This document shows, one piece after another, positions 1 to 7,284 of a stretch of DNA of 64,000 nt (the stretch's first letter is position 1; each line of letters opens with the position of its first letter). The stretch is taken from positions 1,736,001 to 1,800,000 of the forward strand of contig NZ_AP017315.1 of NCBI RefSeq assembly GCF_002355395.1, read 5' to 3'. Source of the stretch: Microcella alkaliphila (GTDB lineage Bacteria; Actinomycetota; Actinomycetes; Actinomycetales; Microbacteriaceae). The translations under genes were made by a program, and so were the position numbers. The notes below the pieces were generated by a model. That model ran no database searches. It saw nothing but the letters and a program-made list of their open reading frames with translations, and was not told where the DNA came from.

Positions 1-438
1 TGGACGGTCAAGATTCGTCATTGCGTGGCCACGGGACCTGGCAGACGCTGCCGCCCTCAATCACAGATAGGGCGTCGCAGAACGACATTGGCCTGCACAC
101 GTATCCGGCGACACCGGTGCAACTCGTACCTGGTCTTGACTACGAGAAGCGCATTGTAGCTACTGTCACGTCGAGACTGTGGGCGTCAGACCAGGAGCCA
201 AGAGGTGCCGTCGGCTCCCGGGGCCCGCGCGACACCTCCACACTTCTCAGGAGCCCGAACTTGCGTTTGGCACAAATACCGAGCGCAAGTCTCGACGTGC
301 GCAAGATCCGGCACCGCGGGGACAACCTAAAGGAGTCGCAACCAACCGGCAGACTAGCCCCGGTACACCATCGCCGATTTCTTAGCTGTATGGATGGCTT
401 TACAGGACCGCTTTGCCGACGCAAGCGAACGGGAACCG
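1..438. other. Stretch with no supported gene
   Basis: No reading frame here looks like a real protein on either strand. The longest open frame on the plus strand has a shuffled, Arg/Pro-poor composition with no recognisable domain, no ribosome binding site and no TANNNT element before its start. The base composition is less GC-rich than in the flanking genes. The stretch lies downstream of the small minus-strand gene that ends at 439, so it may simply be spacer or the edge of an accessory region. Confidence 0.5.
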
Positions 439-822
439 CTAGAACACATCGCTGAGGGCTGCAATCTTGGAGCGCAAGAGCGTCAGATCTGGCGGCGTGA
501 GCCCCTGCTCCCGTTCCAGTTTGGACAGCATCGCAGCAATAAGTGCTTCCGTGTTCACTGTGTGGTCGTGTTCATTGCACATCCGGAAACCCTGAACCTC
601 AGGCCTCAGCCAGACCAAGGACCGACACTGCAACGGTTGGTTCCTGTCTACGGCGCCCGCGTCCAGAGAAACCATAGGCTCGCCGAAAACGCGCATCCCC
701 TCACCTCTTGTCACGTTGAAACGCTCAGCGGTAAGGCGCAGGAAAGGACCTCGGCCACATGACACCGAGTCGGCGCTATCGACGCTTGGCTTCGCCACAT
801 CTCGCGTAGTCCATGTGTTCAT
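439..822 (-). CDS. Small hypothetical protein coupled to exonuclease
   Basis: This 127-residue protein is unrecognised. Its ATG (820-822) overlaps the TGA of the upstream exonuclease gene in an ATGA arrangement, which is the main evidence that it is real and translationally coupled. The start MNTWTTRDVAK is preferred over the longer open frame, whose first 63 residues would lie antiparallel in frame-shifted exonuclease sequence. The middle is low in secondary-structure signal. The C-terminal 45 residues look like two amphipathic helices (ALIAAMLSKLEREQGLTPPD, then LLRSKIAALSDVF), as in small adaptor or regulatory proteins. Function is unknown; coupling suggests it works with, or is co-produced with, the exonuclease. 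Confidence 0.55.
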   Translation of the reverse strand: MNTWTTRDVAKPSVDSADSVSCGRGPFLRLTAERFNVTRGEGMRVFGEPMVSLDAGAVDRNQPLQCRSLVWLRPEVQGFRMCNEHDHTVNTEALIAAMLSKLEREQGLTPPDLTLLRSKIAALSDVF

Positions 823-2078
823 GATCCGGCCTCGACACGTTGCGACAGCAAAACATCCAAGTACGACTCCCCCACCACCGGGATGCCATACTCGCGGGCC
901 TTGCGCGCCTTGCCGGATAGCGAGTCGGGGTCGGCGGCGACCACCAGACCGACATTCTTCGATACCGCCGACGCGATGCGGAATCCTCCCGCGACCAGCT
1001 CGGCCTCCCACTGCTCGCGGGGGCGCGACATCGCCCCGGTGAGCACCACGATCGAGCCGAGGGCGATCGCCGACGCCGCCGCGCCGGCAGCCGGGGCGGG
1101 CGCGACGGGAGTTGCGGGCTCACGACCGCGAGCATCCAGGGCCCGCTCGCGCAACTCGTCAGAGACGCCCAGCATGCGCGCGACCGCCTCGATGTCGGCG
1201 CGCTCCTCGGCCGTCAGCACGCCGTCGGCCCACGCGACGGCGGCGAGCTGCTGGACGTACGACTCGTGGAGGGCTAGAGCGGTCGGGCGGTCGACTCCGA
1301 GCTCGTCGGCCAGGGCGATCAGTTCGACGGCCTCATGCTGCGACACGTGCCGGTCGATCAGGCAGCGGTCGAGCAACGCCAGGTAGTCGAGGTGCGCCTC
1401 CGGTGCGCTGACCTCGGGAAGCGCCGCGGACATCCGTTCAAGAAAATGGCGGTCATCACGGGCGGTGGCGCGCGGCATCCAAGCCGAAAACGGCGCCGGC
1501 GACGTGTGCTCGGGGCGCCGCCACGACACCGACGCCGCCTTCTCGAGGTGCGGCCTCCACATCGCGGCACCCGTGCTCGCGATGTAGCCAGCCAGTAGCT
1601 CGGCCGTCGCACGGGCGTCGCCGAGGGCGTGGTGGGCGCTCGACAGTTCGACGTCAAACGCCGCACAACAGTCGGCGAGGCTGCGACCGGCGCCGGGGAT
1701 GATCTCGCGGGCCAGCCGCATCGTGCACACGAACGGCGCGTCGTCGGGCAGCGGGGCGCGGGCGCGGGCGAATTCGGCGGCCAGAAACCGGCGGTCGAAG
1801 CTGGCGTTGTGCGCGACGATCGCGCGGCCGTCGAGCACGTCGACCAGGTCAGGGAGGATGTCGGCGAACGCGGGGGCGTTCATGAGGGTGGCGCCGTCGA
1901 GTCCGTGCACGTGGCCGGCGCCGATGTGCCGGCGGGGGTTCACGACCGTCTCCCACTCGCCGGTCACCGAGCCCAACTCGTCGGTCGTCACCACGGCAAG
2001 CTCGATAACGCGATCAGAGCCCCCCGGGAAGAGGCCCGTCGACTCGACATCAACGACGGCGAAGCCTCTGGTGCTCAT
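819..2078 (-). CDS. DEDDh 3'-5' exonuclease with TerB-like and BRCT parts
   Basis: This is a 419-residue DNA polymerase III epsilon-like exonuclease. The N-terminal domain has the DEDDh pattern: VVDVESTG at about residue 10, VAHNASFDRRFL in the middle, and HHALGDARATAELL at about 155. A helical middle segment (about 235-300, VAWADGVLTAEERADIEAVA) resembles a TerB-like fold. The C-terminus (about 335-415) is a BRCT domain (VVLTGAMSRPREQWEAEL, then a GIPVVGESYLDVLL ending). This architecture is common in Actinobacteria and is inferred to act on DNA in repair. Two ATGs stand in tandem at 2081 and 2078. The second lies 6 nt after a TAGCGT -10 element, so a leaderless start at 2078 is chosen. Confidence 0.85.
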   Translation of the reverse strand: MSTRGFAVVDVESTGLFPGGSDRVIELAVVTTDELGSVTGEWETVVNPRRHIGAGHVHGLDGATLMNAPAFADILPDLVDVLDGRAIVAHNASFDRRFLAAEFARARAPLPDDAPFVCTMRLAREIIPGAGRSLADCCAAFDVELSSAHHALGDARATAELLAGYIASTGAAMWRPHLEKAASVSWRRPEHTSPAPFSAWMPRATARDDRHFLERMSAALPEVSAPEAHLDYLALLDRCLIDRHVSQHEAVELIALADELGVDRPTALALHESYVQQLAAVAWADGVLTAEERADIEAVARMLGVSDELRERALDARGREPATPVAPAPAAGAAASAIALGSIVVLTGAMSRPREQWEAELVAGGFRIASAVSKNVGLVVAADPDSLSGKARKAREYGIPVVGESYLDVLLSQRVEAGS

Positions 2079-2081
2079 CAT

Positions 2082-2160
2082 TCGACGCTATCGAGGAGGA
2101 TTCAGGATGGGAAGGGTGAGGGGCAGTGAGGCGGGTGATGCGTGGCCCCAGTTTGGGGGT
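2082..2160 (-). promoter_or_regulatory. Exonuclease promoter with GC palindrome
   Basis: On the minus strand a TAGCGT hexamer (2085-2090) stands 6 nt before the second ATG of the exonuclease, the spacing expected of a leaderless actinobacterial promoter. About 55 bp further upstream is the palindrome CCCCAGTTTGGGGG (2146-2159). The whole block is strikingly similar to the sequence in front of the helicase remnant at 3979-4060. Confidence 0.5.
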
Positions 2161-2188
2161 GGTGGATTCCCGGCGGCGCGTGGAGCCG

Positions 2189-2941
2189 TCAGGTGCTCAC
2201 AGCGGCGAGTCGCTGCTGCACTTCGATACTGAGGAGCGTCGAAAAGATCATTTCCCCTGGTTCGAGCTCGAGGTGCAGAGGGCTCGTCGGTTCGGGTTGC
2301 CAGTCTGACGCGTCAACACCGGGGATGGCGTCGAGCACCGTGACCATGAATTCCGTCTCCATCGAGTTGACGAAGCTAATCGCCACGTACGCCTCGCCAT
2401 CAGGCAGAACGCGGATCCGTATACGAACATCCCGCTCGCCCAATCTCACGACGATGATGTCGCCCGACACGAGGGCTCGACTGACAGCCTGTTGCATTGC
2501 TGCGCGGGTCACCCTCACTGCGAGAGTTGCCGCCTCTGCCTCAAGCCGTCGCCAGTCCCACTCAGACGGCAACAGTTCAGCAGAGTCCTTCCCGTAAGTA
2601 TCGAGTTCGGCATAGAAGTCAGTGCGGCTGTCGGCGGTTCTGGTGCCGGCGGCACCGAGCCACCACGGGTGAGAGATCGTGAGCGCGTTCAGTTCGCCGG
2701 CTGTCAACTGAGTGCACGCACCGCGCTGACGCGCCCTCTTGACCTTGAACCACACACGATCCGACAAGGTACGGATGCGCTCGCCTCCGCCCGATTCGAC
2801 GTCGTGCGGAACAGACTGTGCCTTCGCGATGAGCGGGTCAGTCACCTCGTGCAAGAGGGTCGTCAAGACAGGAATCGGAACGCCGAGACGGTCAAGGACT
2901 CGCCGCGTTGGCCGTACGCCGTCACCAGCTGAGGAAGTCAT
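2189..2941 (-). CDS. Unrecognised protein paired with RHH gene (candidate toxin)
   Basis: This 250-residue protein belongs to no family I can name. Visible features are a conserved-looking aromatic stretch at about 90-110 (ISHPWWLGAAGTRTADSRTD), a helical Ala/Arg-rich segment at about 130-160, and a beta-rich C-terminal half ending LLSIEVQQRLAAVST. It has no signal peptide or membrane segment. It follows the ribbon-helix-helix gene by 9 bp. The hexamer TAGCCT, which includes that gene's stop codon, sits 6 nt before this ATG, so it may also have its own leaderless promoter. The antitoxin-first order, the neighbourhood of other toxin-antitoxin genes and the operator upstream suggest a toxin. 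That role is inference only. Confidence 0.6.
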   Translation of the reverse strand: MTSSAGDGVRPTRRVLDRLGVPIPVLTTLLHEVTDPLIAKAQSVPHDVESGGGERIRTLSDRVWFKVKRARQRGACTQLTAGELNALTISHPWWLGAAGTRTADSRTDFYAELDTYGKDSAELLPSEWDWRRLEAEAATLAVRVTRAAMQQAVSRALVSGDIIVVRLGERDVRIRIRVLPDGEAYVAISFVNSMETEFMVTVLDAIPGVDASDWQPEPTSPLHLELEPGEMIFSTLLSIEVQQRLAAVST

Positions 2942-2950
2942 GCGGGGAGG

Positions 2951-3217
2951 CTAGCGGCGACCTCCGTCGTCGAAGCCGCCAAGCTCGTCGAGCTCGTCAC
3001 GCGAGAAGCCCGTGATCTCACTGACGATCGATGGGAGCGTGCCGTCGAGACGCGCAAGCGAGGCCCGCACGGCCGCAGCGATTTCATCTCGGTGGTTCTC
3101 GACGTACTCGCGTACGGCAGCGTCGACCAGATCCTTCTTCGTGCGGCCGAAGTAGTGCGAAACCTCGCTGACGAGACGGTCGGTCTCTGGCGAAACCTTC
3201 AGCGGTGCAGTTGCCAT
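2951..3217 (-). CDS. Ribbon-helix-helix antitoxin-like protein
   Basis: The protein has 88 residues. Its first ~50 residues have the ribbon-helix-helix pattern: a short strand (PLKVSPETDRLVSEVSHYFG), then RTKKDLVDAAVREYVENH, typical of CopG/VapB-type antitoxins and small plasmid regulators. The Asp/Glu-rich tail (SRDELDELGGFDDGGRR) would be the partner-binding part in such families. A GGGGGA sequence precedes the ATG. An inverted repeat overlaps the likely -10 element upstream, which fits autorepression. It probably dimerises on that operator and neutralises the protein encoded just downstream. Confidence 0.7.
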   Translation of the reverse strand: MATAPLKVSPETDRLVSEVSHYFGRTKKDLVDAAVREYVENHRDEIAAAVRASLARLDGTLPSIVSEITGFSRDELDELGGFDDGGRR

Positions 3218-3242
3218 CAGTGTCCCCCATCAGTCCTCGTGC

Positions 3243-3258
3243 TGGTACCCAAGTACCA
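3243..3258. promoter_or_regulatory. Inverted-repeat operator of RHH operon
   Basis: TGGTACCCAAGTACCA is a perfect 6-bp inverted repeat with a 4-bp centre, 25 bp before the RHH start. On the minus strand the possible -10 element TATGGT overlaps its distal arm. This is the geometry of an autoregulated antitoxin operator; binding is inferred. Confidence 0.5.
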
Positions 3259-3324
3259 TACGACACCTGCCTGACAACTGCGATAGGGGCCGTGTCCGAG
3301 GTCGGGTTTACCGTGCCGCCATGA

Positions 3325-3978
3325 TCACGACACGGGCCTCCGCGCTACGGCCGCGGCCGCCACCGCCGCAGGGCTGGCCCCGCCGAGAACCCGCACTCCC
3401 TCGCGATGGGGCACGTGCATCCAGTCGCTCGCGAGGCGCCAGGGGGCGCCCTCGCCGCGCAGCACCGTGCAGGCGTAGCGGGCGCGGGTCATGCCGACGT
3501 AGAGCAGGTCGTTCCAGCTGAGGTTGTGCTCGTCGGCCCAGGCGGCCGCCTCGACGGTGACGTCGGTGACGACGACGGCCGGAGCATCCAGGCCCTTCGC
3601 CTTGAAGATCGAGCGCCAGGCGACCGGGCGCTCCCCTGTGAGCAGCTCGCGCAGGGCCCGCTCCTCCATGTTGGCGGGCTCGCGGGCGAGAAAGCGGCCC
3701 ACCAGCGACGACTGCGGGCCGAACGGGCTCAACACCACGATGTCCTCCGGGTCGTAACACTCGCCCAACCGCTTCAGGGCGCTCAGCAGGGCCGGCAGTT
3801 CACGGCCCGCGGCCACCTCGTCGACCTGCAGCGAGCTGGGAGTCGAAGTGGGCATCCGGTCGCTCGAATGATCCAGCGGGCGCGCCAGCGTGCGGCTGAT
3901 CGCCTGCAACAGCCGCGGAGCCACCCGACAGTTGCGGCGCACCCGCGCGTGCACGAGCGCCGGGTAAGCGGAGGACAC
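3325..3978 (-). pseudogene. 5'-truncated UvrD-type helicase remnant
   Basis: The 217 residues match only the C-terminal part of superfamily I helicase-like proteins. The pieces are RRNCRVAPRLLQAI (motif after the first RecA core), VLSPFGPQSS, FKAKGLDAPAVVVTDV (motif V region) and LYVGMTRARYACTVL (motif VI). The Walker A and B motifs and the whole first RecA domain are missing, so it cannot be an ATP-driven helicase. A GTG start (3978, or 3981) lies 6 nt after a TAGCGT -10 element. The upstream ~80 bp resembles the exonuclease promoter, so the remnant may have been joined to a copied promoter. It could still make a stable fragment, but loss of function is the simplest reading. Confidence 0.65.
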
Positions 3979-3981
3979 CAC

Positions 3982-4060
3982 TTGACGCTATCGAGGGCTA
4001 TTCACGAAAGCGAGGGCGGGCGGCGGAGTGGCGAGGGGCAGGTGACCCCTTTTTGGGGGG
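3982..4060 (-). promoter_or_regulatory. Promoter region copied from or shared with exonuclease
   Basis: On the minus strand CCTCGATAGCGTC (TAGCGT at 3985-3990) precedes the remnant's tandem GTGs, with a palindrome CCCCTTTTTGGGGG at 4046-4059. Order, spacing and much of the sequence match the block at 2082-2160. Between here and 4250 I see no gene. Confidence 0.45.
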
Positions 4061-4250
4061 TGACGCACGACGGGGATGCCCTGTCACTCGAAACCCCGGG
4101 CCCCGTGGCAGCTGCGACCTGCCCGAGAAAGAAGTGGGCGTCTGGCGAGCGGTTTTCCGCAGTCGTGCGTGATCCGACTTCATCGGTCGGGGGTGCCGCC
4201 TACCTTCGCGGCGAGGCAGTAGCAGACGCGAGGCCAGGCCGGTACCATTA

Positions 4251-4850
4251 ATGACACCACAACGGAAGATCGATCGACTGGTCGCGCACATGAAAGCCTC
4301 ACCGGCATCGGTGAGGTTCGGCGACCTGGAAGCGGTATGCACGCACCACTTCGGCACGCCCAGGCGGTCGAATGGAAGCCACGTCGTCTACACGATGCCG
4401 TGGGCCGGTGACCCTCGCGTGAACATTCAAAACGACAACGGTTCGGCAAAGCCTTACCCAGTGCGGCAAGTCATCAAGGCAATTGAACGCCTCGCCGCGC
4501 TACACGACTCCGAGGAGGGGCCGCTGATGAGTGACAACCACTACACCTACCGCGTCACCTGGTCGCCCGAAGACGGCGAGTACGTCGCGACCGTCGCCGA
4601 ATTCGGATCGCTCTCGTGGCTCGATACCGACCCGACCGCAGCCCTATCGAAGCTGCGGAGCCTCGTCGCGGACGTCGTCGCGGATCTACGGGCGAGTGGC
4701 GACCCGGTACCCGAACCGCTCGCCGACCGGCACTACAGCGGAGAGTTTCGCCTTCGCATCCCGCCAAGCCTCCACCGAGCACTCGCGATCGAAGCCGCCG
4801 AGCAAGGCATCAGCCTGAACCGGCTCGTCAGCGCAAAGGTCGCAGGCTAA
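4251..4850 (+). CDS. hicAB: HicA-HicB fusion toxin-antitoxin protein
   Basis: One 199-residue open frame carries both halves of a HicAB system. Residues 1-86 are HicA-like: a double-stranded RNA-binding-like fold with the catalytic His in NGSHVVY (His44) and a basic helix VRQVIKAIERLAAL. Residues 93-199 are HicB-like: a partial RNase H fold (YRVTWSPEDGEYVATVAEFG) followed by a ribbon-helix-helix end (FRLRIPPSLHRALAIEAAEQ, ISLNRLV). In known systems HicA is an mRNA interferase blocked by a separate HicB. Here no stop separates them. An internal ATG with a strong Shine-Dalgarno could also give free HicB (107 residues). Promoter: a TACCAT element lies close to the first ATG. The alternative is a sequencing loss of the hicA stop, but both halves are intact. 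Confidence 0.85.
   Translation: MTPQRKIDRLVAHMKASPASVRFGDLEAVCTHHFGTPRRSNGSHVVYTMPWAGDPRVNIQNDNGSAKPYPVRQVIKAIERLAALHDSEEGPLMSDNHYTYRVTWSPEDGEYVATVAEFGSLSWLDTDPTAALSKLRSLVADVVADLRASGDPVPEPLADRHYSGEFRLRIPPSLHRALAIEAAEQGISLNRLVSAKVAG
4513..4529 (+). promoter_or_regulatory. Internal ribosome binding site for free HicB
   Basis: GAGGAGGGG (4512-4520) followed by ATG at 4527 lies exactly at the HicA/HicB junction and in the same frame. It is one of the better Shine-Dalgarno sequences in the window. It would let ribosomes start at MSDNHYTY and make antitoxin without toxin. Confidence 0.6.
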
Positions 4851-4937
4851 GCGCGGCCGCCACTAGCGCCGGGCCGGGCGCGCCGTGAACGCGCACGCCC
4901 TTGCCACGGTGCGCGTGCACCCGGTCGCGGCAGAGTG

Positions 4938-4976
4938 GCGCCGTCTGCGTAACCCCAGTACGGGGGTGGTGGCGCC
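4938..4976. promoter_or_regulatory. Nested palindrome upstream of membrane gene
   Basis: CCCCAGTACGGGGG (4953-4966) is flanked on both sides by GGCGCC (4938-4943 and 4971-4976), giving a nested inverted repeat 65 bp before the GTG at 5041. With the adjoining TGGTGG it matches the palindrome before the exonuclease (2146-2165) at 18 of 20 positions. It may be an operator or an RNA hairpin; its role is unknown. Confidence 0.4.
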
Positions 4977-5040
4977 TCTCAGCCTGGCGCGTGTCGGCCG
5001 TGACCGGTAGACGGGACGCGTCCGAGGGTGAGGAGACGTC

Positions 5041-5907
5041 GTGAATCGAGAGCCACTGCGCCGCGAGCCGGGGCCGCGCGACTGGACGCCCGGCGGCGGC
5101 TACGTGTACGACAGCCCTGCCACGACCGGGGCGACCGGCGCCACGTCGGCGGGCGGGGTGGCGAGCCGCGGAGTGCGCGCGAAGCGCCCGCGCCGCACCC
5201 GCCCGCTCGTGTCGCGCGACCACGGGTTCGCCGCCCTCATCGTCGGCGTGGTCGCCATCGCCACCGCCGCCATCTCGTGGCCCGCCGGCGACGGCGGCTA
5301 CACCGCGCTGCTCTCCACCATCGGACTCATCGCCGTCGCCCTCGGCGTCAGCACCCTGCGCGCCTGGCGGGTCGGCCTCGCCCGGCACCGCGGCATGGCG
5401 CGCACCGGCATCGCCCTCGGCGGCGTCGCCCTCGCCTCCAGTGCGATCATCCTCGCCAACGGGTGGTTCGGGCTGACACTGCCCGCCCTGCCCGACGTGA
5501 CGCGCGCGGTCGTGGCGTCCGCGACGGGGGCGAGTACAGCATCCATCGATCAGGATGCGGTTGTCAGCGACGGTGCCGTCATCGGGGCGCCGAATGCGGC
5601 CGTCGTGGAGGTTCCGGTGTTTGCGGATGCCGACAGTGAGTTCACGCGGCTCAGCATGGAGCTCGGCACGCTCGTGTACGTCATCAACAACGTTGCGGCA
5701 GGAGGCGTGCCCGACGTGCTCTACGCCGTCGACAGCGGGCACGCACACGTGGCACCCGACGGGCGCGTGCTGGCTCCTGACAACGCGTGGGTCACCACCG
5801 GGTACGCGCGAGGCGCCGACGGCAGCTACGTCATCACCATGACCGGGGCGCAGCACGGCAGTGTCGCGTACTACCACTCGGGGGTTGGGGCGATCGAGCG
5901 GCGGTAG
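5041..5907 (+). CDS. Membrane-anchored hypothetical protein
   Basis: The protein has 288 residues. A basic, disordered N-terminus (about 1-58, ending AKRPRRTRPLVSRDHG) is followed by three hydrophobic segments at about 60-80, 85-105 and 120-145. After them comes an external domain of ~140 residues (VEVPVFADADSEFTRLSMEL onward) ending in Gly/Tyr-rich beta-type sequence. The layout resembles small actinobacterial DUF4190-like membrane proteins with an extracytoplasmic tail. No catalytic motif is visible. GTG at 5041 is preceded by GGAGACGTC, a reasonable ribosome binding site. Neighbours are toxin-antitoxin genes on both sides but nothing couples it to them. Confidence 0.6.
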   Translation: MNREPLRREPGPRDWTPGGGYVYDSPATTGATGATSAGGVASRGVRAKRPRRTRPLVSRDHGFAALIVGVVAIATAAISWPAGDGGYTALLSTIGLIAVALGVSTLRAWRVGLARHRGMARTGIALGGVALASSAIILANGWFGLTLPALPDVTRAVVASATGASTASIDQDAVVSDGAVIGAPNAAVVEVPVFADADSEFTRLSMELGTLVYVINNVAAGGVPDVLYAVDSGHAHVAPDGRVLAPDNAWVTTGYARGADGSYVITMTGAQHGSVAYYHSGVGAIERR

Positions 5908-5920
5908 GGGTTGTTGCGTG

Positions 5921-5956
5921 TTGACGTAATACGTCGCTTAGGCGACTATATATGTC
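5921..5956 (+). promoter_or_regulatory. Promoter and operator of HTH/nucleotidyltransferase pair
   Basis: TTGACG (5921-5926) and GACTAT (5944-5949) form a -35/-10 pair with a 17-bp spacer, and the -10 stands 7 nt before the ATG at 5957. Two palindromes lie inside: GACGTAATACGTC (5923-5935) and TCGCTTAGGCGA (5934-5945). An autoregulating antitoxin is the natural candidate to bind them; that is inference. Confidence 0.5.
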
Positions 5957-6559
5957 ATGGAAACTGCGACGCGAACGGCCGCCCTGCAACTCGGCCTCAG
6001 CCAAAGGCAGGTTCAGAGAATGACCCGGGCCGGCCGCCTGGCACATCGTGACATCGCCGGGCGCACACTCGTGTCGAGCAGGTCAGTTCTGGCCGCCAGC
6101 CGATCGCGGGGCCGCGGGCGCCCATGGGAGGAAAACACCGTGCGTGCCGCTTGCGAACTGCTCGAGTGCGGCGAAACAACCGCAATGTCGGGAAGCCAAC
6201 GCAGTCGCCTACGCGCCCGCCTGCGCGAGCTCAGCGTGGACGCACTCGCCCACCAGGTGCTCGGCGCCAGAGTTTCACTCTGGCGTGCCACCGCGGCCAG
6301 CCCCCCCAGCATCGGCGATGGGGACGGGTCGCTCACCGCTACAGGGTCAAGTGTGCACGTCGCCGTGACTGCAAGCGCCGACGATCTTGCGCGGCAGTGG
6401 CGGCTGATCAACGACGCAACCGGCCAGACAGTGCTCGTAGAACTCGACACCACTGCCACAGCGGTCGTCACCGACATCGCGTTGTACGCGTACGGCGACG
6501 AACGTTCAAGCAGCGCTGCACGCGAACGTTTGCTGCGGCGGCAGAAGACGCTGATGTGA
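5957..6559 (+). CDS. HTH protein, antitoxin of nucleotidyltransferase pair
   Basis: The protein has 200 residues. The N-terminus (AALQLGLSQRQVQRMTRAGR, then a short wing) is an excisionase/MerR-like helix-turn-helix. A basic linker follows (SRSRGRGRPW), then a mostly alpha/beta C-terminal half without a known signature. It overlaps the next gene in an ATGTGA junction, so the two are translationally coupled. A small DNA-binding protein placed before an AbiEii-type nucleotidyltransferase is the usual layout of abortive-infection or type IV toxin-antitoxin modules, with this member as antitoxin and repressor. The family assignment of the C-terminal half is open. Confidence 0.65.
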   Translation: METATRTAALQLGLSQRQVQRMTRAGRLAHRDIAGRTLVSSRSVLAASRSRGRGRPWEENTVRAACELLECGETTAMSGSQRSRLRARLRELSVDALAHQVLGARVSLWRATAASPPSIGDGDGSLTATGSSVHVAVTASADDLARQWRLINDATGQTVLVELDTTATAVVTDIALYAYGDERSSSAARERLLRRQKTLM

Positions 6560-7284
6560 ACGAAGCCATCACGATCAGTGAACCTGTCGGTGGGTGGCGA
6601 AGCCCATGGCCACAAGTCTGGGAACTGGCCGACGCATTTCCCGCCACCCGGTGGGCTCTCATTGGCGGGCTCATGGTGCAAGCCCATGCGATGTCAGCAC
6701 AGGTCGAGGCGACACGAGTCACGGTCGACGTCGACGTTGCGGCACGAGTGGAGGCCGGGTCCTTCGATTATGCAGCGGCGGCCACCGCCCTGATCGGGCG
6801 GGGCTACTCCCTCGATGAATCAACTCGATACGCGTATCGATTTCGCCGCAATAGTGATGTCGTAGACCTGATGGTGGCAGATCACCAGAGGCCAGCTCCC
6901 CGATTCGGGCGCAAAGTAGTACTGCGGGTCGAAGGCGGTCAGCAGGCGCTCAGCAGAACGCAGGCGCTGCACTTCGCGACTGGTGACCGGACTGTTGCCG
7001 TTCCGCTGCCGACATTGCACGGCGCACTCGTGCTCAAAGCTGCCGCGCACATAGTCGACGCGCGAGATCGCGATCGCCACCTCCTTGACGCGATCACGCT
7101 TCTTGCCTGCGTAACCGACAGCGCAACGGTAAGTGCGCACCTCAAAGGTTCTGATCGCAGAAGAATCACGCATCTGTTGCGGTCGCTCGCGGAGCAGCCG
7201 CTCATCGAAGCGCAGGCGCCGACCGACACTGCCGAACTCGCCCGCCGCGCCGCCGATGACCTACGGCGTGACCTGCACGCCTGA
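6556..7284 (+). CDS. Nucleotidyltransferase-fold toxin, AbiEii-like
   Basis: The protein has 242 residues, with a GTG start inside the stop of the HTH gene. It shows the minimal nucleotidyltransferase pattern: WALIGGLMVQAHAM at about 29-42 (the GG..A..H core), then TRVTVDVDVAAR (paired Asp residues for metal binding) and, later, DVVDLMVAD, which could supply the third acidic residue. The C-terminal half is helical and Arg-rich. AbiEii enzymes transfer nucleotides to RNA targets to arrest growth; whether this relative does so cannot be read from sequence. The last codons overlap the start of the decayed sugar-kinase gene. Confidence 0.7.
   Translation: MNEAITISEPVGGWRSPWPQVWELADAFPATRWALIGGLMVQAHAMSAQVEATRVTVDVDVAARVEAGSFDYAAAATALIGRGYSLDESTRYAYRFRRNSDVVDLMVADHQRPAPRFGRKVVLRVEGGQQALSRTQALHFATGDRTVAVPLPTLHGALVLKAAAHIVDARDRDRHLLDAITLLACVTDSATVSAHLKGSDRRRITHLLRSLAEQPLIEAQAPTDTAELARRAADDLRRDLHA

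Noticed and set aside
21-455. 144-codon plus-strand open frame at the left edge
   Set aside because: No domain, no ribosome binding site or -10 element, and unusual composition. It overlaps the end of the better supported minus-strand small gene.
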